From assembly GCA_022113835.1 (NCBI GenBank), contig JAILWY010000019.1, forward strand, positions 5,108,001-5,172,000: a stretch of DNA of 64,000 nucleotides, in the 5' to 3' direction. The notes beneath the pieces were generated by a model that had not been told where the DNA came from, ran no database searches, and worked only from the letters and a program-made list of their open reading frames with translations. Positions 44,111 to 53,725 of this stretch are shown here, one piece after another (the stretch's first letter is position 1; every line of letters starts with the position of its first letter). This DNA comes from Atopsyche davidsoni (Eukaryota > Arthropoda > Insecta > Trichoptera > Hydrobiosidae). The position numbers and the translations under genes are program-made.

Positions 44111-45170
44111 AAGGAGGTAGATTGACACTGGTAGATAGATATTTGGAATTGGGTATGAGGTATCTTCATTTAGATCGTGGCACAATTATTAATCTACAGA
44201 TTTGCCCTGAAACGGATAGTGAGGATCTTACCATTCGGCATTGAGCATTTTCTGTATTAGGATATCTGTATAGCTTGTAAAATTAAAACCATGGTTTATA
44301 ATATTATTTTCTCTCTGTAGCTCTTCTGTTTAATAAAAATTGACACAGAAAATATATGCAATAATATTTAGATACAAATTTACGAATAACAGAGTAAACA
44401 AAATTGGATTCCACAAGTGCTATATAATATGTTTCTTAATTGGTAATCCTATTTGACCTTTTTTAAGTAAAGCAGTAAATATGAAAAATCAAATGAGCCT
44501 CAAGTTTTATATCAGTGAGCGCATTTGTATTTTGAAGGCTTGAATAATGTATGAAATCCTTAAAAGACGAACGAGCTGAGAACTAAAATAAATATTCGTG
44601 ATATTCTAGTAGTCCGGCTATTTATATTTATTGTTTCAATGTGGAGTTTTAAATAAACTAGTCAGTTTCTAGTGGATTACCTTAGAAGTGACTGTCTTTT
44701 TTTTTGAGTAGAAGTGTATGTAGAAATATGACTTCTTATATATTCTAGATTGTATTTTTTTAATCCGTTAATATTTATATAATAGCCAATAAAAGAACAA
44801 TAAATATGTTCTGATAAGATAAAAAAAATATTACATTCGCACTTAAAGAAATACCTAGAACGAAAAAGTATCTTTTACATATAAGTATATTTTCGTTAAA
44901 AATTCTCGATGGTCTAAATAATTAAAGTACTAAACTATTCTAGAATTTTATCGTTTTTACAGGTAAACGTAGCTAATTTTCATTTTTAATTTATAGACAT
45001 AGTAATTGTCTAGTATAGTTGGTTGTGGTAATGATTTTCCCATGGAAATCGGTGATTGAGGACTCGAGGCCAAGTGATGATTATTTTGAGCAAAAAAATG
45101 TATTTACCTGTTCTAGCCTGTCTTCAGGGTGCCAAAACATTTTTATTACAAAAATATTTTCAAAAAAGCT
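44111..45170. other. AT-rich noncoding DNA
   Basis: No supported gene or repeat. Confidence 0.5.
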
Positions 45171-45243
45171 CTACTCGGATCCGAACCCGAGTCAGCCAGT
45201 TTGAGGCGTCGATCCGTGTGCTCGAGTTACACGCAGGATGAAA
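45171..45243 (-). repeat. tRNA-like / SINE-head sequence (-)
   Basis: On the minus strand GTGTAACTCGAGCACACGG resembles a D-arm/box A, and CTCGGGTTCGGATCCGAG forms a T-arm-like hairpin with box B, about 35 bases apart. No full cloverleaf closes. Probably the head of a tRNA-derived SINE. Confidence 0.5.
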
Positions 45244-45650
45244 GTGTTTCACTAATCGAATAAAGCACAGCAAACACCGATCGATAAGTCACAGCCGAGG
45301 AACCTGTTTCGAGAGCGCTTCGTGCGCGGCCACAATCTTTTGTTCCACAGCATTGCGCCATTGCTGCAACACAATAAAATGCCTAGTAATCACACTAATT
45401 TCTAAAAGGCAAAGTGAAATTGCATCATTACTGAACAGTGCAGGCAAACGATTGCACTCTGTTGCAATCTCCACCGTGGGGTATGTTTCACCTTATCCGT
45501 ATCAACATAGTTCATCGGCTCGCTCCGTGGCCATCGCCCTGCGTGCTTCTGACGCTGCACCTGGCCAGGTATTCGCAGACTCCCAAGTGATATGGAGATT
45601 TTAGAAACGAAATGTACAGGAAATGTGTTAACTGGTGACAGTCAACACGC
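45244..45650. other. Balanced-composition low-repeat DNA
   Basis: A ~350-bp island without repeat matches, containing ATTGCTGCAACACAATAAAATGCCTAGTAATCACACTAATTTC and GCAGGCAAACGATTGCACTCTG. Frames on both strands (minus 45289-45474, plus 45353-45604) have no domain. It reads like constrained noncoding DNA; this is inference. Confidence 0.3.
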
Positions 45651-46130
45651 CAGTTTGATTCCCGGGAACCTAGTGAGATTTATCAGACGCATTGCGCCTT
45701 TTCAATAATAATTTTAATCATATGATAAGGCATACACATTGCATCTATTATATATTCAAAACAAACTCACGTTGTGTATATTTTTATATTTCTAGCATAA
45801 ATTTATCTAATAGTTTTAATGTATGAGTTAACAGGCGGAATACAGAGTCGACATTTTGATAGGACATCTCTACTACGGCTATCGGCTATCTTAAAGTAAT
45901 TTTTTAAGAATATTTTTCATCGATTCGTGCGAGTCGACGACAAAAAAAAAACATCTTGTTTTATCAGATACGAAACAAGCTTTTCATTTTTGGGCTAATA
46001 CTGCGTATTTCGAAACAGCGTGTATAGCTATGATTCAAAACAAAGAGACAACACGGCATTATCGGCTACAACGAAATAGTGACGAGTCCGTACTTCCCGA
46101 AGTACCTTTAACGGAAACGCGTAAGAACTT
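45651..46130. other. AT-rich noncoding DNA
   Basis: No gene recognised between the low-repeat island and the GATA-dyad patch. Confidence 0.45.
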
Positions 46131-46410
46131 ATAAGGAGAACGAACGTACGGCGAGGGGGCTTATCGCGCTGTCGATAAGAACTCTCGTGGCTTGAGTACA
46201 CAGAATAAAATATTCGTTCAATATTTATAAGCCGTCATAAAAAGTGCGTTTGTTCTAGCCGGCCTGGCACAGGATACGAGCGGGCAGTATTTGCTCTAGC
46301 GAGTGAGGAGACAGCGGGGCGGTGTCGTAATCGGAAGACGCGAGCCTTGAGCCGTCTACACTTGCTGCTACACAGCCGAATAGTAGCAAGCCATTAGCGC
46401 TCTCTTACGC
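46131..46410. promoter_or_regulatory. GC-enriched patch with GATA-type dyad
   Basis: About 280 bp of raised GC. CTTATCG CGCTGT CGATAAG (near 46160-46180) is a 7-bp inverted repeat formed by two GATA-factor cores in opposite orientation. No repeat match or coding signal. Enhancer function is inferred from motif arrangement only. Confidence 0.35.
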
Positions 46411-46516
46411 GAAAAAACCCAAATTAAGCTATGCAAGACTTACGTAAACTAAGAACTGAACCGCGAAGAGGTTGAAAGGGTTAGATTTTTACTATTGAAA
46501 TATTGTTGTTGTAAGT

Positions 46517-46722
46517 AATTGGGGGGATCTTGTTGATCCCCCCAAATCCCCCAAGATCCATTATTATAATGATTAAAGTATCTTTGTATTTTGTCTTCAC
46601 TTTGAGTTTATTAAAATTATTTGCATTACTAGTTTCGACCCAATTCACAATTTTGTCTTCATTTAATAAACTTAAAATGAAAACAAAATACAAAGGAACT
46701 TTTATCTTTATAATTGGGGGGA
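46517..46722. mobile_element. Foldback MITE-like element
   Basis: TCTTTGTATTTTGTCTTCACTTTGAGTTTATTAAA (46580-46614) pairs, with few changes, with the inverse of TTTAATAAACTTAAAATGAAAACAAAATACAAAGGA (46664-46700). Runs of C and G (CCCCCCAAATCCCCC at the left, ATTGGGGGGAG at the right) mark the outer ends, and GGGGGGATC...GATCCCCCC forms an extra hairpin at 46521-46545. No transposase is encoded. Non-autonomous DNA element, family unknown. Confidence 0.65.
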
Positions 46723-47800
46723 GTTTCAACGCATGGAGCTTTGTAAAAGAATCGCTTCGCCCGTGTAACTTTCTTGCATTTCAAAGAAAATAATTGTGTA
46801 GTAAAATGCGTATTGTAGAGAAAACCTTTATTATGGTCGTAAGTTGTGGCGAACGTTGCTACAAAAGCTGGGTTCTTGGTACTATTTCACGTTTTTTCAA
46901 ACGCTTAATTCACTGGGGCCAAGAATGCAGAATTTCTTATTTGTGACATGATTATCATTTTTGATAATCATTTGATGTTCAATAGAAAGATTGTTTAGTG
47001 AATAATACAATAATAGTTTATTATTTTAAATATTAGGGAACAAGGAAGTAGGCACTTTTTATATCACATAATGAAAATGCCGTAAAAAGTTATCTTGAAA
47101 CTAGAAGCGTTCATTTCTCGGTTTGACATAAAACAGCATGCAAGATATTTAATAACGCATACGTTAGAAGTAATTGTATTGATGGAGGCCACATAATGGT
47201 TATTCAATTACTAACACAACCCTCCCTTGCGGCTTTTAACGAAGGAACAGCCGGAATGTGTGTAAGTCACATATAACACCAGTGAAGAGACTCCGTTTAT
47301 TAAGTCGCTGTAAAAACAACCCCTGTGACTCCCTCAGGGGGAACTATTTTACGCTGGCTACCCCCTTAATTTACTGCTGTGTATCATGAGCAGGGGTACT
47401 TAACCTATTGATTAAATTTCGTAATGATTTAAATTAGAATCAAACGGCTTCGTGAATATAAAACAGAATTTGTCATTAACATCCTTTAATCTAATAAATA
47501 CATATTTCACCATTAAAAATAATGTTTTCGATCAGAATATTTCTAACATACACAACACACATGTCTTCAATTATTTGAAACTGTTTGTTGAGTAATTTTA
47601 ATCAGTGGTTACTAATAAACAATCGTGGACACGGTGGTTTAAGAAGAAAAATAAGTCAATTTTACAAAGTGGTTTCAAATAAACAAAATACTTATTTTAT
47701 AATATAATCATCATATTTGAAACAAGAAAAAAAAAACACATAATTATTTCATTCACACGCAAGTCAAAAAAAAAAATATAAATACATTTAAAAGCTTAGT
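46723..47800. other. AT-rich noncoding DNA
   Basis: No supported gene. 47310-47370 has C/G runs (CCCTCAGGGGGAAC) of unknown meaning. Confidence 0.5.
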
Positions 47801-48000
47801 AGGCATACGCGGAGGGTGGTTTATGCTCACTCATAAGTAATAGTATTTCACCCCTGCGCAGTCACCCCTAAATGTTTTTCCGTAATTAGGATCAAATTGA
47901 TATTTGGGCCCGTTTACGACCGGCTCGGCAGCCGATGTTTGCCTCCAAATTACCGTGTTTTTAATTTATACGCTCGGCGCGGACATGGTCAATAGTCATT
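47801..48000. promoter_or_regulatory. GC-enriched low-repeat patch sharing a motif with 8.1 kb
   Basis: Contains CCGATGTTTGCCTCCAAATTA (near 47932-47952), a two-change match to the motif near 8298-8318, inside a similar island. Also CACCCCTGCGCAGTCACCCC and GACCGGCTCGGCAGCCGATG. No coding signal. Candidate regulatory element. Confidence 0.35.
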
Positions 48001-48116
48001 TGTGAGATAATCGCCTTTTAAAAATAATGCCACCCTTGTGAAAGCACGCTGGATTGAGCATCAGTAATGCAATTACAGTTCTCTGTTCATATACACAGGA
48101 AGCATATATATATATA

Positions 48117-48593
48117 GGGTGTCCAAAAAGAGTGTCGGGTGAATGTGAATAGTGACCGTTATTGCGATATGCTGCGAAAATTTTTGAGTCCAGAGTTGCA
48201 TATACATCCAATCAATCAATTGAAGCTGTTAACGAATTATTCCCTAAAAAGGTTGTTTCACGTAGAGGTAACATCAACTGGCCTCCTAGAAGCCCCGACC
48301 TTAGCCCTCTTGACCATTTTGTATGGGGATACCTTAAAAGTAGGGTTTATGAGAATAATCCGACGAACTTAACGGAATTGAAAAAAAGCATCAGGTCAGA
48401 AATGGCAGCAATATCGAGGGCTATGTGTCAGCGTGTTATCAGCAATAACGGTCACCATTTCGATAATATCTTCTTTTTGAAATAATTTTTCATTTTGTAT
48501 TCTTACAATCAACAATTAAAAAAAATACTTGATTACTAGTAATTTTTGTTTTACTGAACTAACGAATACCCGATACTCTGTTTGGACACACTG
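48117..48593 (+). mobile_element. Defective Tc1/mariner element
   Basis: Starts GGGTGTCCAAAAAGAGTGTCGGGT and ends with the inverse of CAGTGTGTCCAAACAGAGTATCGGGT, giving terminal inverted repeats of about 25 bp, with TA on both sides (48115-48116 and 48594-48595) as Tc1/mariner elements require. At 477 bp it is an internal-deletion derivative of a roughly 1.3-kb element. Confidence 0.85.
48162..48485 (+). pseudogene. Tc1/mariner transposase C-terminal part
   Basis: A 107-codon frame ends with the transposase C-terminus: NINWPPRSPDLSPLDHFVWG, then YLKSRVYENNPTNL and a helical tail. SPDLSPLD is the block that holds the third catalytic acid of the DDE/D core. The first two catalytic acids and the DNA-binding domain are absent, deleted within the element. 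The stop at 48483-48485 is natural. The product would be inactive. Confidence 0.85.
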
Positions 48594-48602
48594 TATAAGG
48601 AT

Positions 48603-48800
48603 TCTCCTATACAGGCACATTTCTGCACATAGTAGCTGTCTTGAGTGTCCAGGCTTCAATTCCATAAAGGAGAACTGAGACGACATAACATTTGGTGAAT
48701 CTCCATCGAGATTTCAGGGTTACGTCTCTTGAGCATAGTACTTTCAATAAATGTACTGCGTGGTGTCTCAATCCCAACCAGATGCCCAAACACTTGAATC
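48603..48800 (-). pseudogene. LINE reverse-transcriptase fragment, inverted 5' segment
   Basis: Minus-strand frame with LLKVLCSRDVTLKSRW and TKCYVVSVLLYGIEAWTLKT matches the region after the reverse-transcriptase core in the common arthropod endonuclease/RT LINEs. Immediately to the right, in the opposite orientation, is the C-terminal part of the same type of protein (48880-49060). An inverted 5' piece followed by a forward 3' piece is the classic outcome of twin priming. The left end abuts the mariner element. Confidence 0.75.
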
Positions 48801-48879
48801 TTTAACTCTTTAATCGATACCATGGGTCGACCGCGTCACAAACAGGCAAAGCCACATTTTTCGCAATAATCAGTATGGC

Positions 48880-49115
48880 ATCCTCCAGCTGATTATCCAT
48901 GGGCAAATTGATGGAAAAAAGAGGCAAGTTTACGTGTATGCGGAATATGCGCCAGTGGCTGGAGATCGGAAGTGTAGCCAGATTGGTGAGACTGGCCCAG
49001 GATAGAGACATGTTCGAGGAAGTGGTCACCAACGAAGAAGATATATATGTAAAAGTTCACGTTGATGGTTACAAAGTCGTTTGCCACGTGGAGGCTCTGA
49101 CTTTCGCCCTTTGAC
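48880..49115 (+). pseudogene. LINE ORF2 C-terminal fragment
   Basis: Plus-strand translation gives ILQLIIHGQIDGKKR in one frame and, after a shift, MRNMRQWLEIGSVARLVRLA and QDRDMFEEVVTN, the conserved C-terminal tail of RT LINEs (…LQLI.GKI.GKRG…W..N.RQW…). The match to the tail and the opposite RT fragment at 48603-48800 mark one inverted insertion. It is frameshifted and not functional. Confidence 0.7.
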
Positions 49116-52022
49116 CATTGATAGGCCAGGTGGGTAGTCGCCCACGCGCTCCGCGGATAGACAATAAACCCGTACGAATCGCGTGCTTATCTTTACAAGC
49201 TCCAATAGACGTTTAAAATATCTGAGATGCTAGGTGACATCACAAAGCGTGATCGGGTCGGGTGTGAAGAGAATAATACAAATAATCAAATACGCTTTTC
49301 ACAAGTAATATATAAATTTACCGTCCAAACAATCAAATTGGCCGTATTAAAAAACCTGGTTAATCAATGAAATTTATTACCATATTTAGATATTTTTATT
49401 TCCTTCAAAGACTGTACGCCCAGATATATTTATAGATATGAAGACTTCTTTTAGTTACGTTGTTATTAATGTATTTTTTATTGATTTATTATAGCATGGT
49501 TAAACTTTTCACGTTAGACATAATTTACTTGGTGTTATGTCAATTTCAATCAAAATATATTTACTTTTAAAATAAATAATGTATTCAAAAACTATAAGTC
49601 TAAAATGGGCTACATGAAATACAACAAATGAATGAATTAATTTCGATTCCAAATTCCATCATTGCACATGCGGCTATTTAAATTATGCCACTGTTGCTTA
49701 CTGTTTATAAATAAGTATAATTCTATGGTTAGTAATTTTAAGACATGCTTAAGTAATACGATTTGTATAAAGAGATCGGAGCCTGCGCACCTGTCAAAGG
49801 TTAGATCGTTTCACCTTTTCATTGTTGTAGTTATCTTTCGATTTCATTATACTTTGTATTGTATCTGACCGCGGTTATGCAATGTCCAGTTTAGACATAT
49901 AATTATGTTTGTGTAATTGAAAGATTGTTAAATTATAAAATTGATACTTGTTTTTTTATTTTTAAAATTATAACACTATACTTTATAGATATTCGTATGA
50001 ATATGGCATTTTTGTGACACGTAAAGTCCTTATTAACTGGCAAGTATTGTAATAATGAAATATAAATATTCGTGAATTTATTATTACTTTTGTGAAAGCA
50101 TGCTATCGTTTTTTTTAAATGTTAGTATTGTAAAAATAATTTTTATTAAATAAATATTTATTCACAAAAAAGTATTATAAATTACACAATATGTAAAATA
50201 TTGGATTTCACAGTGTGTTAAAATCAGGTTTTGGAATATTCGTTTATAACGATTGTCTCCATTGTGTTTTATATAAAAAATTATTCAAAATTTTTATGAA
50301 TTTATTGATTGTGCTTATTTTTTAGACACAAAGAAGAAGTAGTCATCCCTAATATAAATTGAATAAAAATGATTATCTGTTAAATTCACAATATACTGGC
50401 ATTTCAGGAAAATATTTGACTATATTATGCACAGTAATTTTGCAAAATTAAATACTTTTAAAAAATACCTATAACTGTTGTGGCAGAGGGGGACATTTTA
50501 CCGACACGTACTGATTTACTCTCGGGTTATAAATATGTATGTATTCGTGAACATTTCATAAACGTCGATCTAAGTACAATTCCGAGAGCAGACGTCCATT
50601 CTGAATAAGCGGAGTTCATTTGCATACAAGTATTGTGCCTCGAGAAAGAAACAAGCTCTTCGTAATGCCGTGGTTGTCTTTTGTATTTGGGGAGAGGGTT
50701 GCGATTGTCTTAGTTAATTGAAACATTTCGGTTTTAAGAAAGTTACATGTTAAATAAACGTAAAGTTGTTAAAAGTAAAAAATGAACCTCTATGTTTTTT
50801 TTCATATTAACTTTTTTAAACTTATCGCAGCTTTGATAATTCATTGGGTATTTTTTTAAATACTTATACAATAAATAAACACACTTTTTCGCGTTTCAAT
50901 GTTGTCTTGTGGAATTTGACGATTCATATTTCTTCTTCCACTCAAAGATAACATTTACTGAGAGTGTTTTCTTATTACCTATTTCTATTTTTTAAATTAT
51001 ACATTTTTTCAACATTTTTATTTGACTGTTTTAAAAGTGTCTTACTTTGTATCAAAATAATATACCTAAAGGTTAAGATAGTCAAATAACATTTTGTTTA
51101 GTTTTTTTTTTGTTATAGATAAAGGTTGAAGCAGTCTTATTTGAGAAATGATTATAGTAGAGATTCAAGTGTAACTTATGTGTGATAATAAAATATTTTG
51201 ATCAGTCAAGTTTTAAATATTATTTTATTAGAGTAAAATCGTTTAAAGTTTGCTGTATTGTAGAATTATAATTATAAGAGCGATGTAACTTTTTAGTTAA
51301 ACTTTGCAAAAATCTTAACCTCGGGTGTAATAAGTGATGCAAATGAAGATTGATACTCACGCTGAAATGACAGATTACTCAGAAAATTAATAATCTCCAT
51401 TCAATTACAAGGATTTCCATGACATAATGTCAGATTCCTAATGGGGGTCACAGGTATACCATTAAGTTCTATTAAGTTAAATATATACAAGCTCATATAT
51501 AAATATATATAATATATACACTCACAAAGTTATTGTAACGTTTGAATTTTACAATCAAAATGCATTTGAACACTTCACTAATATTTTTTGGTACATAAAA
51601 GCACAAATTTTTTTTGTAGCATATTTATTGGGTAAATATAGTATCATTTTAAAACCTCAGATAAACTTCACTCTTAGTGATGAATAAAAATTTAAATAAA
51701 ACCATGGAAATTCTTTAACTTCTTTAATATAAAGATAGCAACAACAGAAAAAAAGTTTTTATGTGCATGGTATTTATGGCACAGCAGTTTTGAACAGAAA
51801 ATATCTATCCGACCCAAAAAAAATTAATACGCCAATGATTAAAAAACTTTTAAACATAGAAATAACTTTTATTTCTTCAGTTTACTCATTGCTTTTTATT
51901 ATTACACATTTTAGAAAATACTGCAGTATGTGTTTACTATGTATACAATACTTATTTAGGTTTATATCTATTTTATGGATTGGTCAATCAGATGCGTATT
52001 TATTACCCATTAAGGGTTTATT
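49116..52022. other. Long AT-rich noncoding interval
   Basis: Nearly 3 kb without supported genes. Frames such as 49662-49868 and 51763-52035 are AT-driven and have no domains. Slightly balanced stretches at 49130-49260 and 50500-50710 hold nothing recognised. Confidence 0.5.
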
Positions 52023-52193
52023 ATATTATTACTAATATGATAAGGCACATTAGTTCATATATAGAAGATGATTTAAAGAAACTCTCAGAAAAACATCATC
52101 GTATCATCCCACACAAATCACGATGATATTTTTCTGAGAGTTTCTTTAAATCATCTTCTATATATGAACTAATGTGCCTTATTAGTAATAATA
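52023..52193. mobile_element. Foldback element, tRNA-less relative of 52484-52739
   Basis: TATTATTACTAAT...TAAGGCACATTAGTTCATATATAGAAGATGATTTAAAGAAACTCTCAGAAAAACATCATCGT is followed after a short spacer by an almost perfect inverse, giving arms of about 68-70 bp. The right arm also carries CCCACACAAATCAC, the inverse of the tRNA 3' end and part of the T-stem seen in the neighbouring element (GTGACTTGTGTGGG). It therefore looks like a deletion derivative that lost the tRNA body. Confidence 0.8.
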
Positions 52194-52374
52194 TTTAGGT
52201 TAAAACACAATGCGACTAAAAAATCCTTTAGTCTTCCTTAAAGATTATATATGTGATTTATATGTTTATTATGCCAAAATACTTGTTTCTATTCAAACAT
52301 TGAAACCTGAAAAAAGATTTATAGTAGGAATACAAGTCGGTTTTTAAGGGTGAATAGTTGCTATTAAATCCAAT
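52194..52374. other. AT-rich spacer
   Basis: AT-rich sequence between the foldback element and the interrupted R1 repeat. Nothing recognised. Confidence 0.5.
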
Positions 52375-52483
52375 GAAGATCTTCTTCATCAAGTGCCTCT
52401 CCTCAGAGGAGGTTGGCAGTGTTCATGGTCCGGAAAAGTCTGCGTATTGCTGCTGCCCAATAGCATTATTATATAATATTTTC

Positions 52484-52739
52484 ATGTGATTAAGCACATT
52501 TTTTCACACATTGAAAATGATTAAAGAAAATTCTCAGAAAATATCATCGTGACTTGTGTGGGATTCGAACCCACATCCCCAAGCTTTCATGGCCGGTGCA
52601 TTATCCAACTATGCTAACGAGCCACTGCAATTTAGTGAGAATTTTTAATAATCATTTTCAATGTGTGAAAAAATGTGCTTAATCACATTAACATACTAAT
52701 ACCTGCATGGGTAAATAAAAACGCATTCTGATTGACATC
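52484..52739 (-). mobile_element. tRNA-capped foldback element with 12-bp TSD
   Basis: Flanked by TATAATATTTTC at 52472-52483 and 52740-52751. An arm from GTGATTAAGCACATTTTTTCACACATTGAAAATGATT pairs with its inverse at about 52625-52687 over roughly 58 bp. The loop between the arms is a complete tRNA-like cloverleaf on the minus strand (52551-52623). About 50 bases without a partner follow the right arm. A 12-bp duplication points to LINE-assisted insertion, while long inverted arms are more typical of foldback DNA elements. The combination is unusual. Confidence 0.75.
52551..52623 (-). tRNA. tRNA-like pseudogene at the tip of a foldback
   Basis: Minus-strand sequence folds into 73 positions: acceptor GGCTCGT with ACAAGTC (six of seven pairs, one of them G-T), D-stem GCAT/ATGC, anticodon arm CCGGC-CATGAAA-GCTTG (one mismatch), five-base variable loop, and a perfect T-stem GTGGG/CCCAC around TTCGAAT. 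Box A (TAGCATAGTTGG) and box B (GGTTCGAATCC) are intact, so polymerase III could transcribe it. The position-33 U is A and the nominal anticodon UGA would need a long serine variable arm that is missing. It is therefore a pseudo-tRNA or SINE head, not a decoding tRNA. Confidence 0.65.
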
Positions 52740-52870
52740 TATAATATTTTCCTGACAAAGCTTTGGCGTATAGATCTCAGCTTCTGCAGCAAGCTACAGA
52801 AAAAATACATCCAGAGCACAATAATACCACGTCCACTGCTCCATTGCCGATCTTCTATACAGATTGGTAG

Positions 52871-53100
52871 CCATGCACAAGGGACAGAATTGGGAGAGCG
52901 GGGAGGTATCGGGGGTATTGGAGGTATTGAAGATCGACACTGTTGTTAATCCTGCGTTGTTCTGAGTTTTTCGAGGCAATGCCGGATTGGCGGTTCGTTC
53001 CCTGAAGTCGTCCGCCCACTCGAGCGGGTCCTCCGCCCCGCGCCCCACAGCCTGCGCGTGTTTACATTTAACCTTTAACACAGCCTAGGGCTGCCTACCC
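52871..53100. other. GC-enriched patch
   Basis: Balanced-to-GC-rich sequence (CCGCCCACTCGAGCGGGTCC, CGCGCCCCACAGCCTGCGCG) following the R1 repeat. A 95-codon minus frame (52794-53081) spans repeat and patch and has no domain. Confidence 0.35.
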
Positions 53101-53169
53101 AAGGACGCCATTATTATTTAGAATCTAAACAATTAATAATTATACATTGATCTGAAAAGAAACGAAAGC

Positions 53170-53725
53170 AAATATTGATTGAACCGCGCAGGGCTCTAAT
53201 GGGTTACGCCTCGATCAGAGCAATTAATTCGATCACTCTCTCGTTGTTACAAGCAGTTGTTTGGAGTTCTCGCTTTATAGTTGGTGCAAAGTAAAAAAGC
53301 AAGAACTGCTAGCTACGTCAACGACGAGACGTAATTTATTACCCAGGATATACGTAAATGAACTACGGTCATCATTGTTGATCTAAGTTGGTTTCTATTT
53401 TGAACGATTGTAGCCGAAAGCCGAAAATCCGTTATATAAAAAAAAGGTTTAAAATTGTACGTATTTAGGTATAAATAAAAAAATACAAAACACAAACAAA
53501 ATTCTATTTAATTGTCTCCGGACACTCGTCGTGAAGTGACTTTGCTTTCGGTAATCCTACTAAAAAGGAATCATGTTTTGTTTGCACTTTTGAAGTTTGC
53601 TGTTTTTTTTTAAATCAACTCTCAAAAACTACGAAAAAATTTCATTTTTTACATTTTCGCATTTAAAACGTTTTCATTTTTTTGTCCGTTATATCCGAAG
53701 TCCGTTATATAGAGGTTTTATTAAT
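53170..53725. repeat. Dispersed repeat R2 with pogo-like terminus (copy 2)
   Basis: Aligns with 34795-35400 over most of its length. It ends GTCCGTTATATAGAGGTTTTATT, the inverse of a pogo-like AATAAAACCTCTATATAACGG terminus. So copy 1 keeps the left terminus and copy 2 the right. No transposase frame remains. Confidence 0.7.

Larger units (their letters stand above)
52375..52870. repeat. Dispersed repeat R1, copy interrupted by the foldback
   Basis: Left half (52375-52471) and right half (52752-52870) together align with 6190-6460. The uninterrupted copy reads straight across the insertion point, which confirms the 256-bp insert as a discrete mobile unit. Confidence 0.75.

Noticed and set aside
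45655..45680. Box-B-like GTTTGATTCCCGGG
   Set aside because: No box A partner. A single short match is expected by chance.
49662..49868. 68-codon Cys/Phe-rich frame
   Set aside because: AT-driven composition, no signal peptide pattern with supporting context, no splice signals.
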